Shown one piece after another: positions 51,605 through 61,030 of a stretch of DNA of 64,000 nucleotides. Each line of letters starts with the position of its first letter. Position 1 is the first letter of the stretch. Source of the stretch: CADCTQ01 sp963844325. GTDB lineage: Bacteria > Bacteroidota > Bacteroidia > Cytophagales > 172606-1. The position numbers and the translations under genes were made by a program. The notes under the pieces are model-generated. The model did no database searches. It was given only the letters and a program-made list of their open reading frames with translations, and was not told where the DNA came from. The DNA lies in assembly GCA_963844325.1 (NCBI GenBank), contig CAWJNV010000001.1, positions 496,001 through 560,000 of the forward strand, in the 5' to 3' direction.

Positions 51605-52195
51605 TCAATGCCCGGACAGGCAAAAATGAAAGACCAGCAGCCACGTATTCAGCAGCGCCGTGTTCTCTTTCAGGGTTTTGTACGCCTGGTGCATCAGGTT
51701 ACGAACCGACTGCGCATTTACCTCCATGATTTCGGCGATTTTTTCGTAATCCATTCCGCCGAAGAAGCGGAGATAAATGGCCTCCCGCTGGCGCCGGGTC
51801 AGTTGGTTCATGGCCGAGAGCAACCGGCGGCTCCGTTCATCGGCCTGCTGCTGCTGAATCAGAAAATCCTCCGGTGAAAAAGTGATCTGCGGCCCGAAGT
51901 CCTCCTCGTACCGCAGCGACTGCTTCTTCATCATCTTCTCCGATTCGTCGTAGAGCACCCGCCGGAACGCCTGGTACAGGTAGGCACGCACCGTTTGGAC
52001 CTGGCCGAGGCCGCTGCGGTTCTTCCAGAGCTTGTAAAACATATCCTGGAGGCAATCTTTTACCACTTCCTCGTCGCGGATAATTTTCTTGCCGTAGTGG
52101 AACAGTTCGTCGTAGTGTAATTTAAAGAGCAGTTCAAAAGCCTGGTGATCACCACGTTGAAAGCTTTCCCATAAATTGTCGTGCCTGGTCAGCAT
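51605..52195 (-). CDS. ECF sigma-70 factor
   Basis: 196 residues with sigma region 2 (YDELFHYGKKIIRDEEVVKDCLQDMFYKLWKNR) and region 4 (LTRRQREAIYLRFFGGMDYEKIAEIMEVNAQSVRNLMHQAYKTLKE), the FecI-like type that drives PULs in Bacteroidota. It heads the minus-strand order sigma, FecR, SusC, SusD, GH95. The C-terminal 15 residues are hydrophobic (TWLLVFHFCL), an unusual ending. It is divergent from the ASPIC lipoprotein gene, with 188 bp between the starts. Confidence 0.94.
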   Translation of the reverse strand: MLTRHDNLWESFQRGDHQAFELLFKLHYDELFHYGKKIIRDEEVVKDCLQDMFYKLWKNRSGLGQVQTVRAYLYQAFRRVLYDESEKMMKKQSLRYEEDFGPQITFSPEDFLIQQQQADERSRRLLSAMNQLTRRQREAIYLRFFGGMDYEKIAEIMEVNAQSVRNLMHQAYKTLKENTALLNTWLLVFHFCLSGH

Positions 52196-52333
52196 GAGAT
52201 AACTCGGCTAGAAAAAACTGGCGTCTTACGGCTACTGGTGCCCGGATGAAGAAGTGCGGCGAAACGGCAAATTACCGCGCGGGTAAGTAAAGCTAATATA
52301 AAATTACTGATAATAAATATAATAATATTTTTG

Positions 52334-52362
52334 TTTGCGTTTGCCCGGGCCGCTTACTTTTG
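52334..52362 (+). promoter_or_regulatory. Complete -33/-7 promoter of the ASPIC lipoprotein gene
   Basis: TTTG (52334-52337), 17 bp, TACTTTTG (52355-52362) matches the Bacteroidota consensus. The start codon chosen (52384) is 21 bp later; the in-frame ATG at 52360 lies inside the -7 box and is excluded by this. Confidence 0.7.
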
Positions 52363-52383
52363 ACCCCTACTAAATGTCTTGCC

Positions 52384-55300
52384 ATGCCCAAATGCCTTTA
52401 CCCGGCTTTTATGCTGCTGCTGCTGCCGGGCTGCCAGCAAGCAGAGAAAACCACGCAGGCACCCGAAAGCGTGCCCCCCGCCCCCGCGCCGCTGTTTGTA
52501 GCCCGGCCCGCCGGCCATACCCACCTCGACTTTACCAACCGGGTAACCCCCAACGATTCGCTGAACATCCTGGACTTCAATTATTTCTACAACGGGGGCG
52601 GGGTGGCCGTCGGGGATGTAAACAACGACAGCCTGCCCGATGTTTACCTGACGGGCAACATGACTTCGTCGCGCCTGTACGTGAACCGGGGCAACTTCAG
52701 CTTTGAAGACGTGACTACCAAAGCCGGCGTGGGTACGGAGTACTGGGCTACCGGCGCTTCCATGGCCGACGTGAACGGGGACGGCTGGCTGGATGTGTAC
52801 GTGTGTTTCTCGGCGTACCGTACGCCCGCAAGGCGCGTCAACAAACTGTTCGTCAATAACCAGGACGGCACCTTTACCGACCGGGCCCGGCAGTACGGCC
52901 TTGCCTTCGACGGGTACTCCACGCAGGCCGTTTTCCTGGATTATGACCGCGACGGCGACCCGGACCTCTACCTTGCCACCGTGCACCAGGACCGGACCAA
53001 TCCCAACATTCCGCGCCCCAAACGCACGGACGATGCAGCCCCGGGCGCCGACAAACTCTTCCGCAACGAGGGCAACGGCCGTTTTACGGATGTTTCGGAA
53101 GGGGCCGGCATCCGCGGCGAAGGCTACGGGCTGGGCGTGGTGGTGACCGACATTAACCAGGACAACTGGCCGGACCTCTACGTCACCAATGATTTCGTCT
53201 ACGACGATCACCTGTGGGTCAACAACCGCAACGGCACCTTTACCGACCAGGCCAGGCAGTACTTCCGCCACACGAGCCGCTTTGCCATGGGAACCGACGC
53301 GGCCGACGTCAACAACGACGGGCTGGTTGACCTCTTTTCCCTGGACATGCTGCCCGACGACAACCGCCGGCAGAAGCTGATGAACATGGGCATGAATTAC
53401 GATTTGTTCAACCTTTCCCTGGAGCGGGGCTACCTGCCGCAGTACTCCCGCAATACCCTGCAACTCAACAACGGCGACGGGAGCTTCAGCGAAATCGGCT
53501 ACCTGGCCGGCGTGTACAAGACGGACTGGAGCTGGAGTGCCCTGCTGGCGGATTTCGACAACGACGGTCACCGTGATCTTTTCATCACCAACGGAATTCC
53601 CAAGGACATTACCGACAGTGATTTTATCATGTACCGCGATGCGCAGGTACAGGCGCCGGGGTTCAACTACGCCGAAACCAAAAAGACGATTTTCAGGCTC
53701 GTAGACCAACTGCCGGAAGTCAAAAAACACGACTTCGTTTTCCGCAACAACGGGGACCTTACTTTTTCGGACCAATCCGCTGCCTGGGGCTTTTCGGAGC
53801 CGGCTTTCTCCAACGGCGCGGCTTACGCGGACCTGGACCGGGACGGGGACCTTGACCTGGTCATCAACCGCCTGAACCAAACGGCCGGGGTGTACCAGAA
53901 CCAGGCTTCCCAGCAACTGAAGCACCACTACCTGTCGGTGCGCCTGGCAAGTTACCCGGTGCCGGAGGCAAAAGTGGCCGTATGGGCCGGCGGGCAGGGG
54001 CAGGTAGCCGAATCGGGCACGGTGCGCGGTTTTCAGTCGGCCGTGGAGAACCGCCTGCACTTTGGCCTTGGCAAAGCCGCGGCGGCCGATTCGCTGACCG
54101 TCACCTGGCCCGACGGGAAAAAGCAAACCCTTACGCAAGTACCGGCCGACCGCACGCTGGTCCTCGACTACCGGCAAGCCCGCCGCCCCAAAACCACCCG
54201 GGCGGTAGCTCCCGCACCGCTTTTTGAGGAGGTTACCGGCCGGCACGGCATCCAGTACGCGCACCGGGAAAATGCATTCGTCGATTTCAAAATGGAGCCC
54301 CTGCTCCCCCACCAATTCTCCCGGAATGGTCCGGGCATTGCCGTTGCCGACGTCAACGGCGACGGGCTGGACGATTTTTGCATCGGCGGGGCAGCCCGGG
54401 CCCCGGGCAAGGTGTTCATCCAAACGCCTTCGGGCCAGTTTACCGCGCAAGCGTTGCCCGACCCGGAATTCGAGGACATGGGCCTGCTGCTGTTTGATGC
54501 GGACGGGGACCGTGATGCCGATCTGTACGTGGTCAGTGGCGGCAGTGAGTTCAATGCCGGTTCGGCCCCTTACCAGGACCGGCTTTATTTGAACGACGGG
54601 AAGGGAAACTTCTCGCGGAACGCCGCCGCTCTGCCGGTCATCCGGTCGAGTGGGTCGTGCGTGACGGCGGCCGATTACGACCGGGACGCGGACCTGGACC
54701 TGTTCGTGGGGGGACGCGTACTCCCGGGCCGGTACCCGTTGCCCGCGCAAAGCTACCTGCTGCGCAACGATGGGGGGCGGTTCGTAGACGTAACGGCCAC
54801 GGTGGCGCCCGGCCTGGGGCAGATCGGGCTGGTGACCGCCGCCCTGTGGACCGACTACGACGGCAACGGGCAGGCAGACCTGATGCTGGCCGGCGAATGG
54901 ATGCCCCCTACGCTTTTCCGCAACGAAAACGGGCGTTTTGTAAATGTAACGGCCAGGACGGGCCTTGCCGCCGCCACCGGCTGGTGGAACAGCCTGGCCG
55001 GCGATGATTTTGACGGCGACGGGGACACCGATTACGTTGCCGGAAACCTCGGCCTCAACACGCCTTACCCGGCCCGCCCCGGCCAGCCGGTTGCCGTGCA
55101 CGCCGCTGACTTCGATGGCAACGGCACCTTCGACCCGGTACTCAGCTATTTTACGGGCGGCCTCTCCGTACCCGTGGCTACCCGCGACGCCCTTGCCGTT
55201 CAGGTGCCCATGATGCGCCGCCGCTTTCCAAAGTACAGCGATTACGCCGCTGCCTCGCTGGAGCAAGTGCTTACGCCGGCAGAAAAACAAAACGCCTACC

Positions 55301-55914
55301 AGGTGAAGAGTGAATACCATCCGTCGAGCTACCTGGAAAATAAGGGGAACGGCCAGTTTGCGGTCCGGCCTTTACCGGTAGAGGCTCAGTTTGCCCCCGT
55401 GTTCGGGCTGCTTACCGGTGACTATGACCACGATGGTCACCCGGATGTGCTGCTGAGCGGCAACTCTTTTGCACCCGAATACGTGGCCGGCCGGTACGAC
55501 GCGGGCAGTGGCTTGTACCTGCGCGGCGATGGCAAGGGGAACTTTACGGCAGTTCCTGCCCCCAAAAGCGGGTACCGGGTCACGGGTGACGCCAAGGGAA
55601 TGGCGTCATTGTTTACCGCATCGGGTCAGGAACTGATCTGTACCGGTCAGAATAACGGGGTATTGGCTGCTCATCTGGGCAAAAGCCGGCAAACGCAGCC
55701 GGAGATCGACGTATTGCCGATGGATGCCTGGGCGGAAATCACCCGCACCGGGGGCCGGAAAACGCGTAAAGAATTGTATCACGGTTCCGGTTATCTCGGG
55801 CAATCCTCCCGTCGTCTCCGGCTGCCTGGCGATGCTGCAACGGTCAGAATTTACGATACCTCCGGCAAAGTACGGGAAGTAGCAGTCGGGCAGCCTGCCG
55901 GCCGGGCGCAGTGA
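52384..55914 (+). CDS. ASPIC/UnbV-domain FG-GAP (VCBS) lipoprotein
   Basis: 1176 residues. A lipoprotein signal with lipobox LLLPGC. Two large FG-GAP propeller regions follow, with repeated D-x-[DN]-x-D-G-x-x-D calcium loops (DVNNDSLPDV, DVNGDGWLDV, DYDRDGDPDL, DINQDNWPDL and others). An ASPIC/UnbV segment lies about 515-600 (SVRLASYPVPEAKVAVWAGGQ...ADSLTVTWPDGKKQTLTQVPADRTL). Proteins of this type are abundant near SusC/SusD pairs in Cytophagales and are presumed surface proteins; their exact role is not established. It is divergent from the PUL sigma factor and has its own strong consensus promoter. Confidence 0.9.
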   Translation: MPKCLYPAFMLLLLPGCQQAEKTTQAPESVPPAPAPLFVARPAGHTHLDFTNRVTPNDSLNILDFNYFYNGGGVAVGDVNNDSLPDVYLTGNMTSSRLYVNRGNFSFEDVTTKAGVGTEYWATGASMADVNGDGWLDVYVCFSAYRTPARRVNKLFVNNQDGTFTDRARQYGLAFDGYSTQAVFLDYDRDGDPDLYLATVHQDRTNPNIPRPKRTDDAAPGADKLFRNEGNGRFTDVSEGAGIRGEGYGLGVVVTDINQDNWPDLYVTNDFVYDDHLWVNNRNGTFTDQARQYFRHTSRFAMGTDAADVNNDGLVDLFSLDMLPDDNRRQKLMNMGMNYDLFNLSLERGYLPQYSRNTLQLNNGDGSFSEIGYLAGVYKTDWSWSALLADFDNDGHRDLFITNGIPKDITDSDFIMYRDAQVQAPGFNYAETKKTIFRLVDQLPEVKKHDFVFRNNGDLTFSDQSAAWGFSEPAFSNGAAYADLDRDGDLDLVINRLNQTAGVYQNQASQQLKHHYLSVRLASYPVPEAKVAVWAGGQGQVAESGTVRGFQSAVENRLHFGLGKAAAADSLTVTWPDGKKQTLTQVPADRTLVLDYRQARRPKTTRAVAPAPLFEEVTGRHGIQYAHRENAFVDFKMEPLLPHQFSRNGPGIAVADVNGDGLDDFCIGGAARAPGKVFIQTPSGQFTAQALPDPEFEDMGLLLFDADGDRDADLYVVSGGSEFNAGSAPYQDRLYLNDGKGNFSRNAAALPVIRSSGSCVTAADYDRDADLDLFVGGRVLPGRYPLPAQSYLLRNDGGRFVDVTATVAPGLGQIGLVTAALWTDYDGNGQADLMLAGEWMPPTLFRNENGRFVNVTARTGLAAATGWWNSLAGDDFDGDGDTDYVAGNLGLNTPYPARPGQPVAVHAADFDGNGTFDPVLSYFTGGLSVPVATRDALAVQVPMMRRRFPKYSDYAAASLEQVLTPAEKQNAYQVKSEYHPSSYLENKGNGQFAVRPLPVEAQFAPVFGLLTGDYDHDGHPDVLLSGNSFAPEYVAGRYDAGSGLYLRGDGKGNFTAVPAPKSGYRVTGDAKGMASLFTASGQELICTGQNNGVLAAHLGKSRQTQPEIDVLPMDAWAEITRTGGRKTRKELYHGSGYLGQSSRRLRLPGDAATVRIYDTSGKVREVAVGQPAGRAQ

Positions 55915-56469
55915 GGAGCAGCTCAGACACCCGTCCTCAACCAATTCATGATCAGATAAGCCTCGTCCGGTTGATCGGTTCGCCATCATTGCTGGCTACG
56001 GGAATGATGTTTCCCCGGCTTGTTTGCACGGCGGTCGTGGCCCGCACGTCAACCGGCGTGAAAAAGCCGCTTGCGGCGGGGCTTGAGGTTGTCCTGGTCG
56101 GCATGAGTTACCCATCCTAACTTTACCCAGTTGGTTGTTATACCCATGCAATTCACCATCATGCCCCCGGCACCCTCAGCAGCCCCGTCATGCTTGCGTA
56201 TTTCCCTTTTAAACCGGTTGTGTTCATACCTGGCGGTTTTGCCTGGAGACTTTATCACCAATACATACCGGTAACGTTTCCGGAGACGTTACCAGGCGAT
56301 CATACAATTAAAAATTATAAGAAAGGATGATTATATTGTTAAGGTACTCATCAAACCAGGATACTAAATCTGGTCTGAAAACAGCCTGGCCGCCAACTTT
56401 ACCGGTACCAGCCGTTCCTTGATTGATGCATTATTCTTATAATCTGCTGATAACCTAGCCCTTATTCTC
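55915..56469. other. 555-bp spacer, no gene seen
   Basis: No convincing ORF. One small inverted repeat, GGTAACGT/ACGTTACC (56270-56277 with 56286-56293), lies in an increasingly AT-rich stretch before the serine hydrolase gene. Confidence 0.6.
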
Positions 56470-58230
56470 ATGCGTAGTAATTCGTTGTATAGCCTGCTAC
56501 TAGCAGTTTGCCTTTTCAGTGGAGCGGCCCATCGGGTCACCGCTCAGGTTGCTTCCTCCGCACCAGCCCCCAGGGTAAACGCTTTATTCGCCGAATGGAA
56601 TAAACCCGGGAGCCCGGGTGTGGCCGTAGGGGTTGTACACCAAGGGAAGCTCGTTTATGCAAAGGGATTCGGGGAAGCTGATGTGGAAACAGGGGCCCGC
56701 ATCGGCGCCCAAACGATCTTTCACGCCGCTTCTCTGGCCAAGCAGTTTACTGCGTACGCGATTGTCCTGTTAGCCCGGCAGGACAAGCTGTCCCTGGATG
56801 ACGACATCCGGACCCATCTGCCGGAAGTGCCCGATTTTGGTAAAAAAATCACCATCCGGCATCTCATTCACCACACCAGCGGCTTGCGCGATCAATGGGC
56901 CCTGCTCACCATGGCGGGCTGGCGGATGGATGACGTGATTACCAAAGAGCACATCTTTAACCTCCTCAGGCGGCAAAAGGAGTTGAACTTTGAACCCGGC
57001 AGCGAGTTTGCTTACTCCAACACCAACTACACCCTGCTGGCGGAAGTTGTCTCCCGGGTGGGTCAGCAACCGTTTCCGGATTGGATGCAGGAAAATGTGT
57101 TTGGCCCATTGGGTATGCCCAACACTTCTTTTTACGATGACCACGAACGCATTGTCAGGAACAGAGCCTACTCGTTCTACAAAGATCCTGGTCAATCTAA
57201 AACGTTATACCGGAAAAGTGTGCTCAGCTACGCCAATGCCGGAGCAACCAGTTTGTTTACCACCATACCCGACCTGGCAAAATGGGTGGCTGCCTTCCGG
57301 AATGCCCGGGTTGGGGACTCAACCCCCATGGGACAGCTGCTGGAGCGGGGACGGTTGACCAAGGGCGACACGTTACCTTATTCCTTTGGCCTTTTGCATG
57401 GCAATTACAAAGGACTGGCGCAATATGCCCACAACGGAGCCGACGCCGGGTATCGTTCGTTTCTGAGTTACTTTCCCAAAGCGGATTATGGTTTTATTGT
57501 GCTCAGCAATGCCGCCGAGTTTGATGCCGGGAAGGCGGTTTATGACCTGGCCGATCTGTATCTGGCGGGACAGCTTAAAAAAGACTCCCCCCGTAAGCCC
57601 ACCCCCTTATCCCCGGCGGTCCAGGTATATAAAATAGATGAGAAACTATTGAATCAGTACGCAGGGGAGTATCAACTGGCGCCGGGCTTTGTGCTCTCGG
57701 TCAAGCGCGAACAAGACCGGTTGGTGGGTCAGGCTCCCGGTCAGGCTCCGTTTGAACTGGTTGCTTCGTCAGATACCACCTTCCAGATGAAGGGAGCGCC
57801 GGTCCGGGTAACCTTCCATAAGGCAGCAAACGGGAAAGTCACTAAACTAACGCTTCACCAGAATGGAGACCACCCGGCCAGCCGGGTCGAGGCCTATACC
57901 CCTGCCAAAGAGGAGCTTCAAACGTACGTGGGCAAATACTACAGTCCGGAGTTAGAGGCTATGTATACCATTGGCTTAAAACATGACACGCTCCGGTTGG
58001 CCCATGTCCACGCCGGAGAAACGCCCCTCAAACCCTTAGCCAAGGACCGCCTGGAATTTCCTTTGAAGCTTATACCGTCATTTACCCTGCCCCAGACAGT
58101 AGTAGTGGTCCGTGACGACCAGGGGGAGGTCCGTGGCCTGCGCATCTCGAATGGTCTGGTCCGTAATCTGTGGTTCATGCGGCTGGCGAATGATTTTGGC
58201 GAAGAAAGACTACCAAAGTACGGTAAGTAG
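56470..58230 (+). CDS. Exported beta-lactamase-family serine hydrolase
   Basis: 586 residues with a signal peptide to about 26 (VTAQ). The penicillin-binding-like fold has SLAK (Ser88, Lys91), Tyr182-Ser-Asn184 (AYSN) and the third motif HNGADAGYRS near 318. This is the class C/DD-peptidase-like esterase group. The C-terminal 200 residues form two DUF3471-like beta domains (LNQYAGEYQLAPGFVLSV; LQTYVGKYYSPELEAMYTI). Likely a periplasmic esterase or peptidase; not evidence for beta-lactam resistance. It is a single gene, followed by the GH51 gene 137 bp later. Confidence 0.9.
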   Translation: MRSNSLYSLLLAVCLFSGAAHRVTAQVASSAPAPRVNALFAEWNKPGSPGVAVGVVHQGKLVYAKGFGEADVETGARIGAQTIFHAASLAKQFTAYAIVLLARQDKLSLDDDIRTHLPEVPDFGKKITIRHLIHHTSGLRDQWALLTMAGWRMDDVITKEHIFNLLRRQKELNFEPGSEFAYSNTNYTLLAEVVSRVGQQPFPDWMQENVFGPLGMPNTSFYDDHERIVRNRAYSFYKDPGQSKTLYRKSVLSYANAGATSLFTTIPDLAKWVAAFRNARVGDSTPMGQLLERGRLTKGDTLPYSFGLLHGNYKGLAQYAHNGADAGYRSFLSYFPKADYGFIVLSNAAEFDAGKAVYDLADLYLAGQLKKDSPRKPTPLSPAVQVYKIDEKLLNQYAGEYQLAPGFVLSVKREQDRLVGQAPGQAPFELVASSDTTFQMKGAPVRVTFHKAANGKVTKLTLHQNGDHPASRVEAYTPAKEELQTYVGKYYSPELEAMYTIGLKHDTLRLAHVHAGETPLKPLAKDRLEFPLKLIPSFTLPQTVVVVRDDQGEVRGLRISNGLVRNLWFMRLANDFGEERLPKYGK

Positions 58231-58341
58231 TGACTGACCTGGAAGGCTTTCGCCACCTCAATCAACTTCACTCGGATGTATTCCCGGGCGCAGTAAGTAA
58301 ACCATCATCGCTGCCCGAGAGGACAACGTAGCTATTTTAAG

Positions 58342-58349
58342 TACTTTTG
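58342..58349 (+). promoter_or_regulatory. -7 box of the GH51 gene
   Basis: TACTTTTG, 18 bp before the ATG at 58368. The upstream in-frame ATG at 58347 overlaps this box, which supports the later start. No -33 TTG is visible. Confidence 0.45.
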
Positions 58350-58367
58350 GGCAGAACTTACTACCGG

Positions 58368-59939
58368 ATGAAGCACTTGCCACGAACACGGGCTGCTGGG
58401 TATGCGGCCCTTTTAGCCATTCTACTGACTGGTTACGCGTATGCCCAACAACCGGCAACCTCGATAACGGTTCGCGCCGACCAGGCCGGGGATACGATAA
58501 GCAAACACATTTACGGTCATTTTGCCGAGCATCTGGGCCGCTGCATTTACGGGGGCTTTTACGTCGGCGAGGACAACAACAGAATTCCGCATACCAACGG
58601 CGTGCGCAACGACGTCGTGGAAGCGCTCAGGCAATTGCAGATTCCCAACCTGCGCTGGCCCGGCGGTTGCTTTGCCGATACCTATCACTGGAAAGACGGC
58701 ATCGGCCCGAAACCAAAGCGGCCCAGCATTGTCAACACCTGGTGGGGCGGGGTTACCGAAAACAATAGCTTCGGCACGCACGACTTCCTCAACCTGTGTG
58801 AACTGCTGGGTACGGAGCCCTACTTAGCCGGCAATATCGGGAGCGGACAGGTGCAGGAACTGGCCGATTGGGTGCAGTACGTCAACTTCGGCGGCGAAAG
58901 CCCTATGTCGGCGCTCCGCAAGGAAAACGGACGCGAAAAACCCTGGAACGTGAAATACTGGGGCATTGGCAACGAAGCCTGGGGGTGCGGCGGCAACATG
59001 ACGGCCGATTACTACGCCAATGAATACCGCAAGTACGCCACCTTCGTCAGGGACTGGACCAACAATAAGGGCGGTATTTTCCGGATTGCTTCCGGGGCCA
59101 GTTCGGATGACTACAACTGGACGGAAGTATTGATGAAGAACATTCCCAAAACCTTGCTGGAAGGGGTGGCGCTGCACCACTACTCGGTGATTGACTGGGA
59201 GAAAAAAGGCCCATCCACCACCTTCTCCGAATCGCAATACTTTACCACGATGCAGCGCGCCTTGCAGATGGAGGAGTTGATCCGGAAACATTCGGCCATT
59301 ATGGATAAATATGACCCCGCAAAAAAAGTGGCCTTGATCGTGGATGAGTGGGGCGGCTGGTACGAGGTAGAACCGGGCACCAATCCCGGGTTTTTGTTCC
59401 AGCAGAATACCATGCGGGACGCCATGATTGCCGGCACCACGCTCAACATATTCCACAACCACTGCGACCGGGTCCGGATGGCGAATCTGGCCCAGGCCAT
59501 CAACGTGCTGCAGGCCGTCATTCTCACGCATGAGGAGAAGATGATTCTTACGCCTACTTACCACGTGATGGAAATGTATAAGGTGCACCAGGGAGCCGTG
59601 TTGTTACCAGTGGAGGTAAAGACGCCGGCGTACGTGGTTGGAAACGAAAAATTGCCGGCCGTGTCGGCTTCCGCTTCCCGGGACCGAAATGGCCGGCTGC
59701 ACGTTTCCCTGGTCAACATTGACGCTACGCGTGCGCACCCGGTTACCCTTGCCCTTCCTGCCGGTACGCTTAAAACCGTTACCGGCCGCATTTTAACCGC
59801 GGCTAAGCTCCAGGACCATAACACATTTGAAAAACCGGACCAGATTAAACCCGCCGTATTCAAAGGGGCAACGCTACGGAATGGAAAGATGACGCTGCAA
59901 CTGCCGCCTTTTTCCGTAGTGGTGCTGGAACTTCAATAA
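58368..59939 (+). CDS. GH51 alpha-L-arabinofuranosidase
   Basis: 523 residues with a signal peptide to about 27 (AYAQ). GH51 signatures: IYGHFAEHLGRCIYGG, LRWPGGCFADTYHWKDGIGP, acid/base Glu203 in GIGNEAWGCGG and nucleophile Glu327 in VDEWGGWYEVEPG. The C-terminal beta-sandwich follows (TPTYHVMEMYKVHQGA...). It releases arabinofuranose from arabinoxylan, arabinan or pectin side chains, and is exported here. It is not inside a SusC/D operon but fits the GH28/GH95 set of the window. Confidence 0.95.
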   Translation: MKHLPRTRAAGYAALLAILLTGYAYAQQPATSITVRADQAGDTISKHIYGHFAEHLGRCIYGGFYVGEDNNRIPHTNGVRNDVVEALRQLQIPNLRWPGGCFADTYHWKDGIGPKPKRPSIVNTWWGGVTENNSFGTHDFLNLCELLGTEPYLAGNIGSGQVQELADWVQYVNFGGESPMSALRKENGREKPWNVKYWGIGNEAWGCGGNMTADYYANEYRKYATFVRDWTNNKGGIFRIASGASSDDYNWTEVLMKNIPKTLLEGVALHHYSVIDWEKKGPSTTFSESQYFTTMQRALQMEELIRKHSAIMDKYDPAKKVALIVDEWGGWYEVEPGTNPGFLFQQNTMRDAMIAGTTLNIFHNHCDRVRMANLAQAINVLQAVILTHEEKMILTPTYHVMEMYKVHQGAVLLPVEVKTPAYVVGNEKLPAVSASASRDRNGRLHVSLVNIDATRAHPVTLALPAGTLKTVTGRILTAAKLQDHNTFEKPDQIKPAVFKGATLRNGKMTLQLPPFSVVVLELQ

Positions 59940-59973
59940 AGGATCGCTTATTGTACCGAAAGGGACAGATCAG

Positions 59974-59979
59974 AGGAGG
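59974..59979 (+). promoter_or_regulatory. Perfect Shine-Dalgarno sequence
   Basis: AGGAGG, 7 nt before the ATG at 59987. It is conspicuous because most genes in this window, as usual in Bacteroidota, lack such a sequence. It decides the start against an ATG at 59951. Confidence 0.6.
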
Positions 59980-59986
59980 ATATTCC

Positions 59987-60622
59987 ATGGAACAAACCCA
60001 TAAGACCCGTTCACGCCTGCGGCTCACCCTGTTAATCGTTAGCCTGTTGGGCCTGAGCCTGACGAGCATTTTTTTGAGCCGTCGTACTGTTCGTCAAATT
60101 CAGCAAGCATCGGCCTCCATCTACAAGGACCGCCTGGTTCCGACCGCGATCATTGCCAGTCTGACCTCGAAGATATACCAGAAACGGCTGCTGCTCGAAC
60201 CCCACGTGCTGGGTAAAACGAAGCCGGGTACAAACCTGGTGGGGGTAACGCTGGATCGCCTCAACCGCCGGGTAGACTCGTTGCTGACCGAATTCGGCGA
60301 GACCAAACTGACGCCTGAAGAAGCCGGCCAGTTAACTTTGTTGAAACAGCGGCTGGCGGTGTATAACCAGCTGGAAGCGGAGATAACGACGAAGCGGGTG
60401 AACCAACCGGAGGCGCAGCAGGCTCTTTTTGCGGGTACGGGCCATACCGCGTTCGGTCAGGTGGCCCAAACCCTGACCGAACTGTCAACCTTGCAGTTAA
60501 CGGTGGGCGAGCAACTGCTCAACGAGTCGAGAGGCCAAACCAACTACATCTACGTACTGACTACCATACAGATCGGCCTTGTGCTGGTCGTCGGCCTTAG
60601 TCTGTTCTGGCATCGGTTCTAG
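59987..60622 (+). CDS. Sensor-only 4-helix-bundle (MCP-type) membrane protein
   Basis: 211 residues: helix LTLLIVSLLGLSLTSIFL (about 12-30), a roughly 150-residue helical periplasmic segment like the 4HB_MCP_1 domain (RRTVRQIQQASASIYKDRLVPTAIIASLTSKIYQ...), and a second helix IYVLTTIQIGLVLVVGLSLFW at the end. There is no cytoplasmic output domain: the protein stops right after helix 2. Either it is a truncated chemoreceptor/kinase or it works by contact with another membrane protein. It ends 6 bp before the convergent DoxX gene. Confidence 0.75.
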   Translation: MEQTHKTRSRLRLTLLIVSLLGLSLTSIFLSRRTVRQIQQASASIYKDRLVPTAIIASLTSKIYQKRLLLEPHVLGKTKPGTNLVGVTLDRLNRRVDSLLTEFGETKLTPEEAGQLTLLKQRLAVYNQLEAEITTKRVNQPEAQQALFAGTGHTAFGQVAQTLTELSTLQLTVGEQLLNESRGQTNYIYVLTTIQIGLVLVVGLSLFWHRF

Positions 60623-60628
60623 GAAAGT

Positions 60629-61030
60629 TTAAGCGTCAGTTCTTGATCTGGCATCTATCGAAAATCTGTCCTCAGGAAGGAAATACAGCAACATGCCAAA
60701 ATAAAGTGCGTGGATCAACTGAGCAGAAATGGCACCCCAGCCTTCAATCGTCGAACTGCCGAAAACAAGCGCTGCCATCGTGAGCAATCCCGCATAAATG
60801 GCAATTTTTGTGTGCCAACCCACAATCAGCAGGATACCGACGATCAGTTCGATAAACGGCAAAGCATATCCAAAAGGCAAAACCAGCATTTCCGGCAAAA
60901 TCGAATCTTTAAACTGCTTTGTCATTCCCGCTGCAAATTCGCCGAGCTTCGGCAACCGAACCAAACCGTGCCCGAACATACTCATTGCCACTGGCAGGCG
61001 AAGAAAGAAAAAACTGTACTTTGTATCCAT
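60629..61030 (-). CDS. DoxX family membrane protein
   Basis: 133 residues with four membrane helices: FLRLPVAMSMFGHGLVRL near the start, LPFIELIVGILLIVG, IAIYAGLLTMAALVFG and AQLIHALYFGMLLYFLP. The GHGLVRLPKLGEF and PFIELIVGILL segments match DoxX. Members are linked to respiratory or thiosulfate:quinone electron transfer, but most are uncharacterised. Convergent with the 4HB gene. Confidence 0.85.
   Translation of the reverse strand: MDTKYSFFFLRLPVAMSMFGHGLVRLPKLGEFAAGMTKQFKDSILPEMLVLPFGYALPFIELIVGILLIVGWHTKIAIYAGLLTMAALVFGSSTIEGWGAISAQLIHALYFGMLLYFLPEDRFSIDARSRTDA

Noticed and set aside
52354..55320. A 988-codon open frame antisense to the ASPIC gene
   Set aside because: Long open antisense frames are expected in GC-rich genes with this codon use; the product is low-complexity and matches no family, while the sense frame has FG-GAP and ASPIC motifs.
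55606..55989. A 127-codon minus-strand ORF at the end of the ASPIC gene
   Set aside because: Mostly antisense to a well-supported gene; shadow of its codon structure.
56470..58230. Beta-lactam resistance gene
   Set aside because: The SxxK/YxN fold and DUF3471 tail fit the broad exported esterase/DD-peptidase group; nothing indicates a true beta-lactamase.
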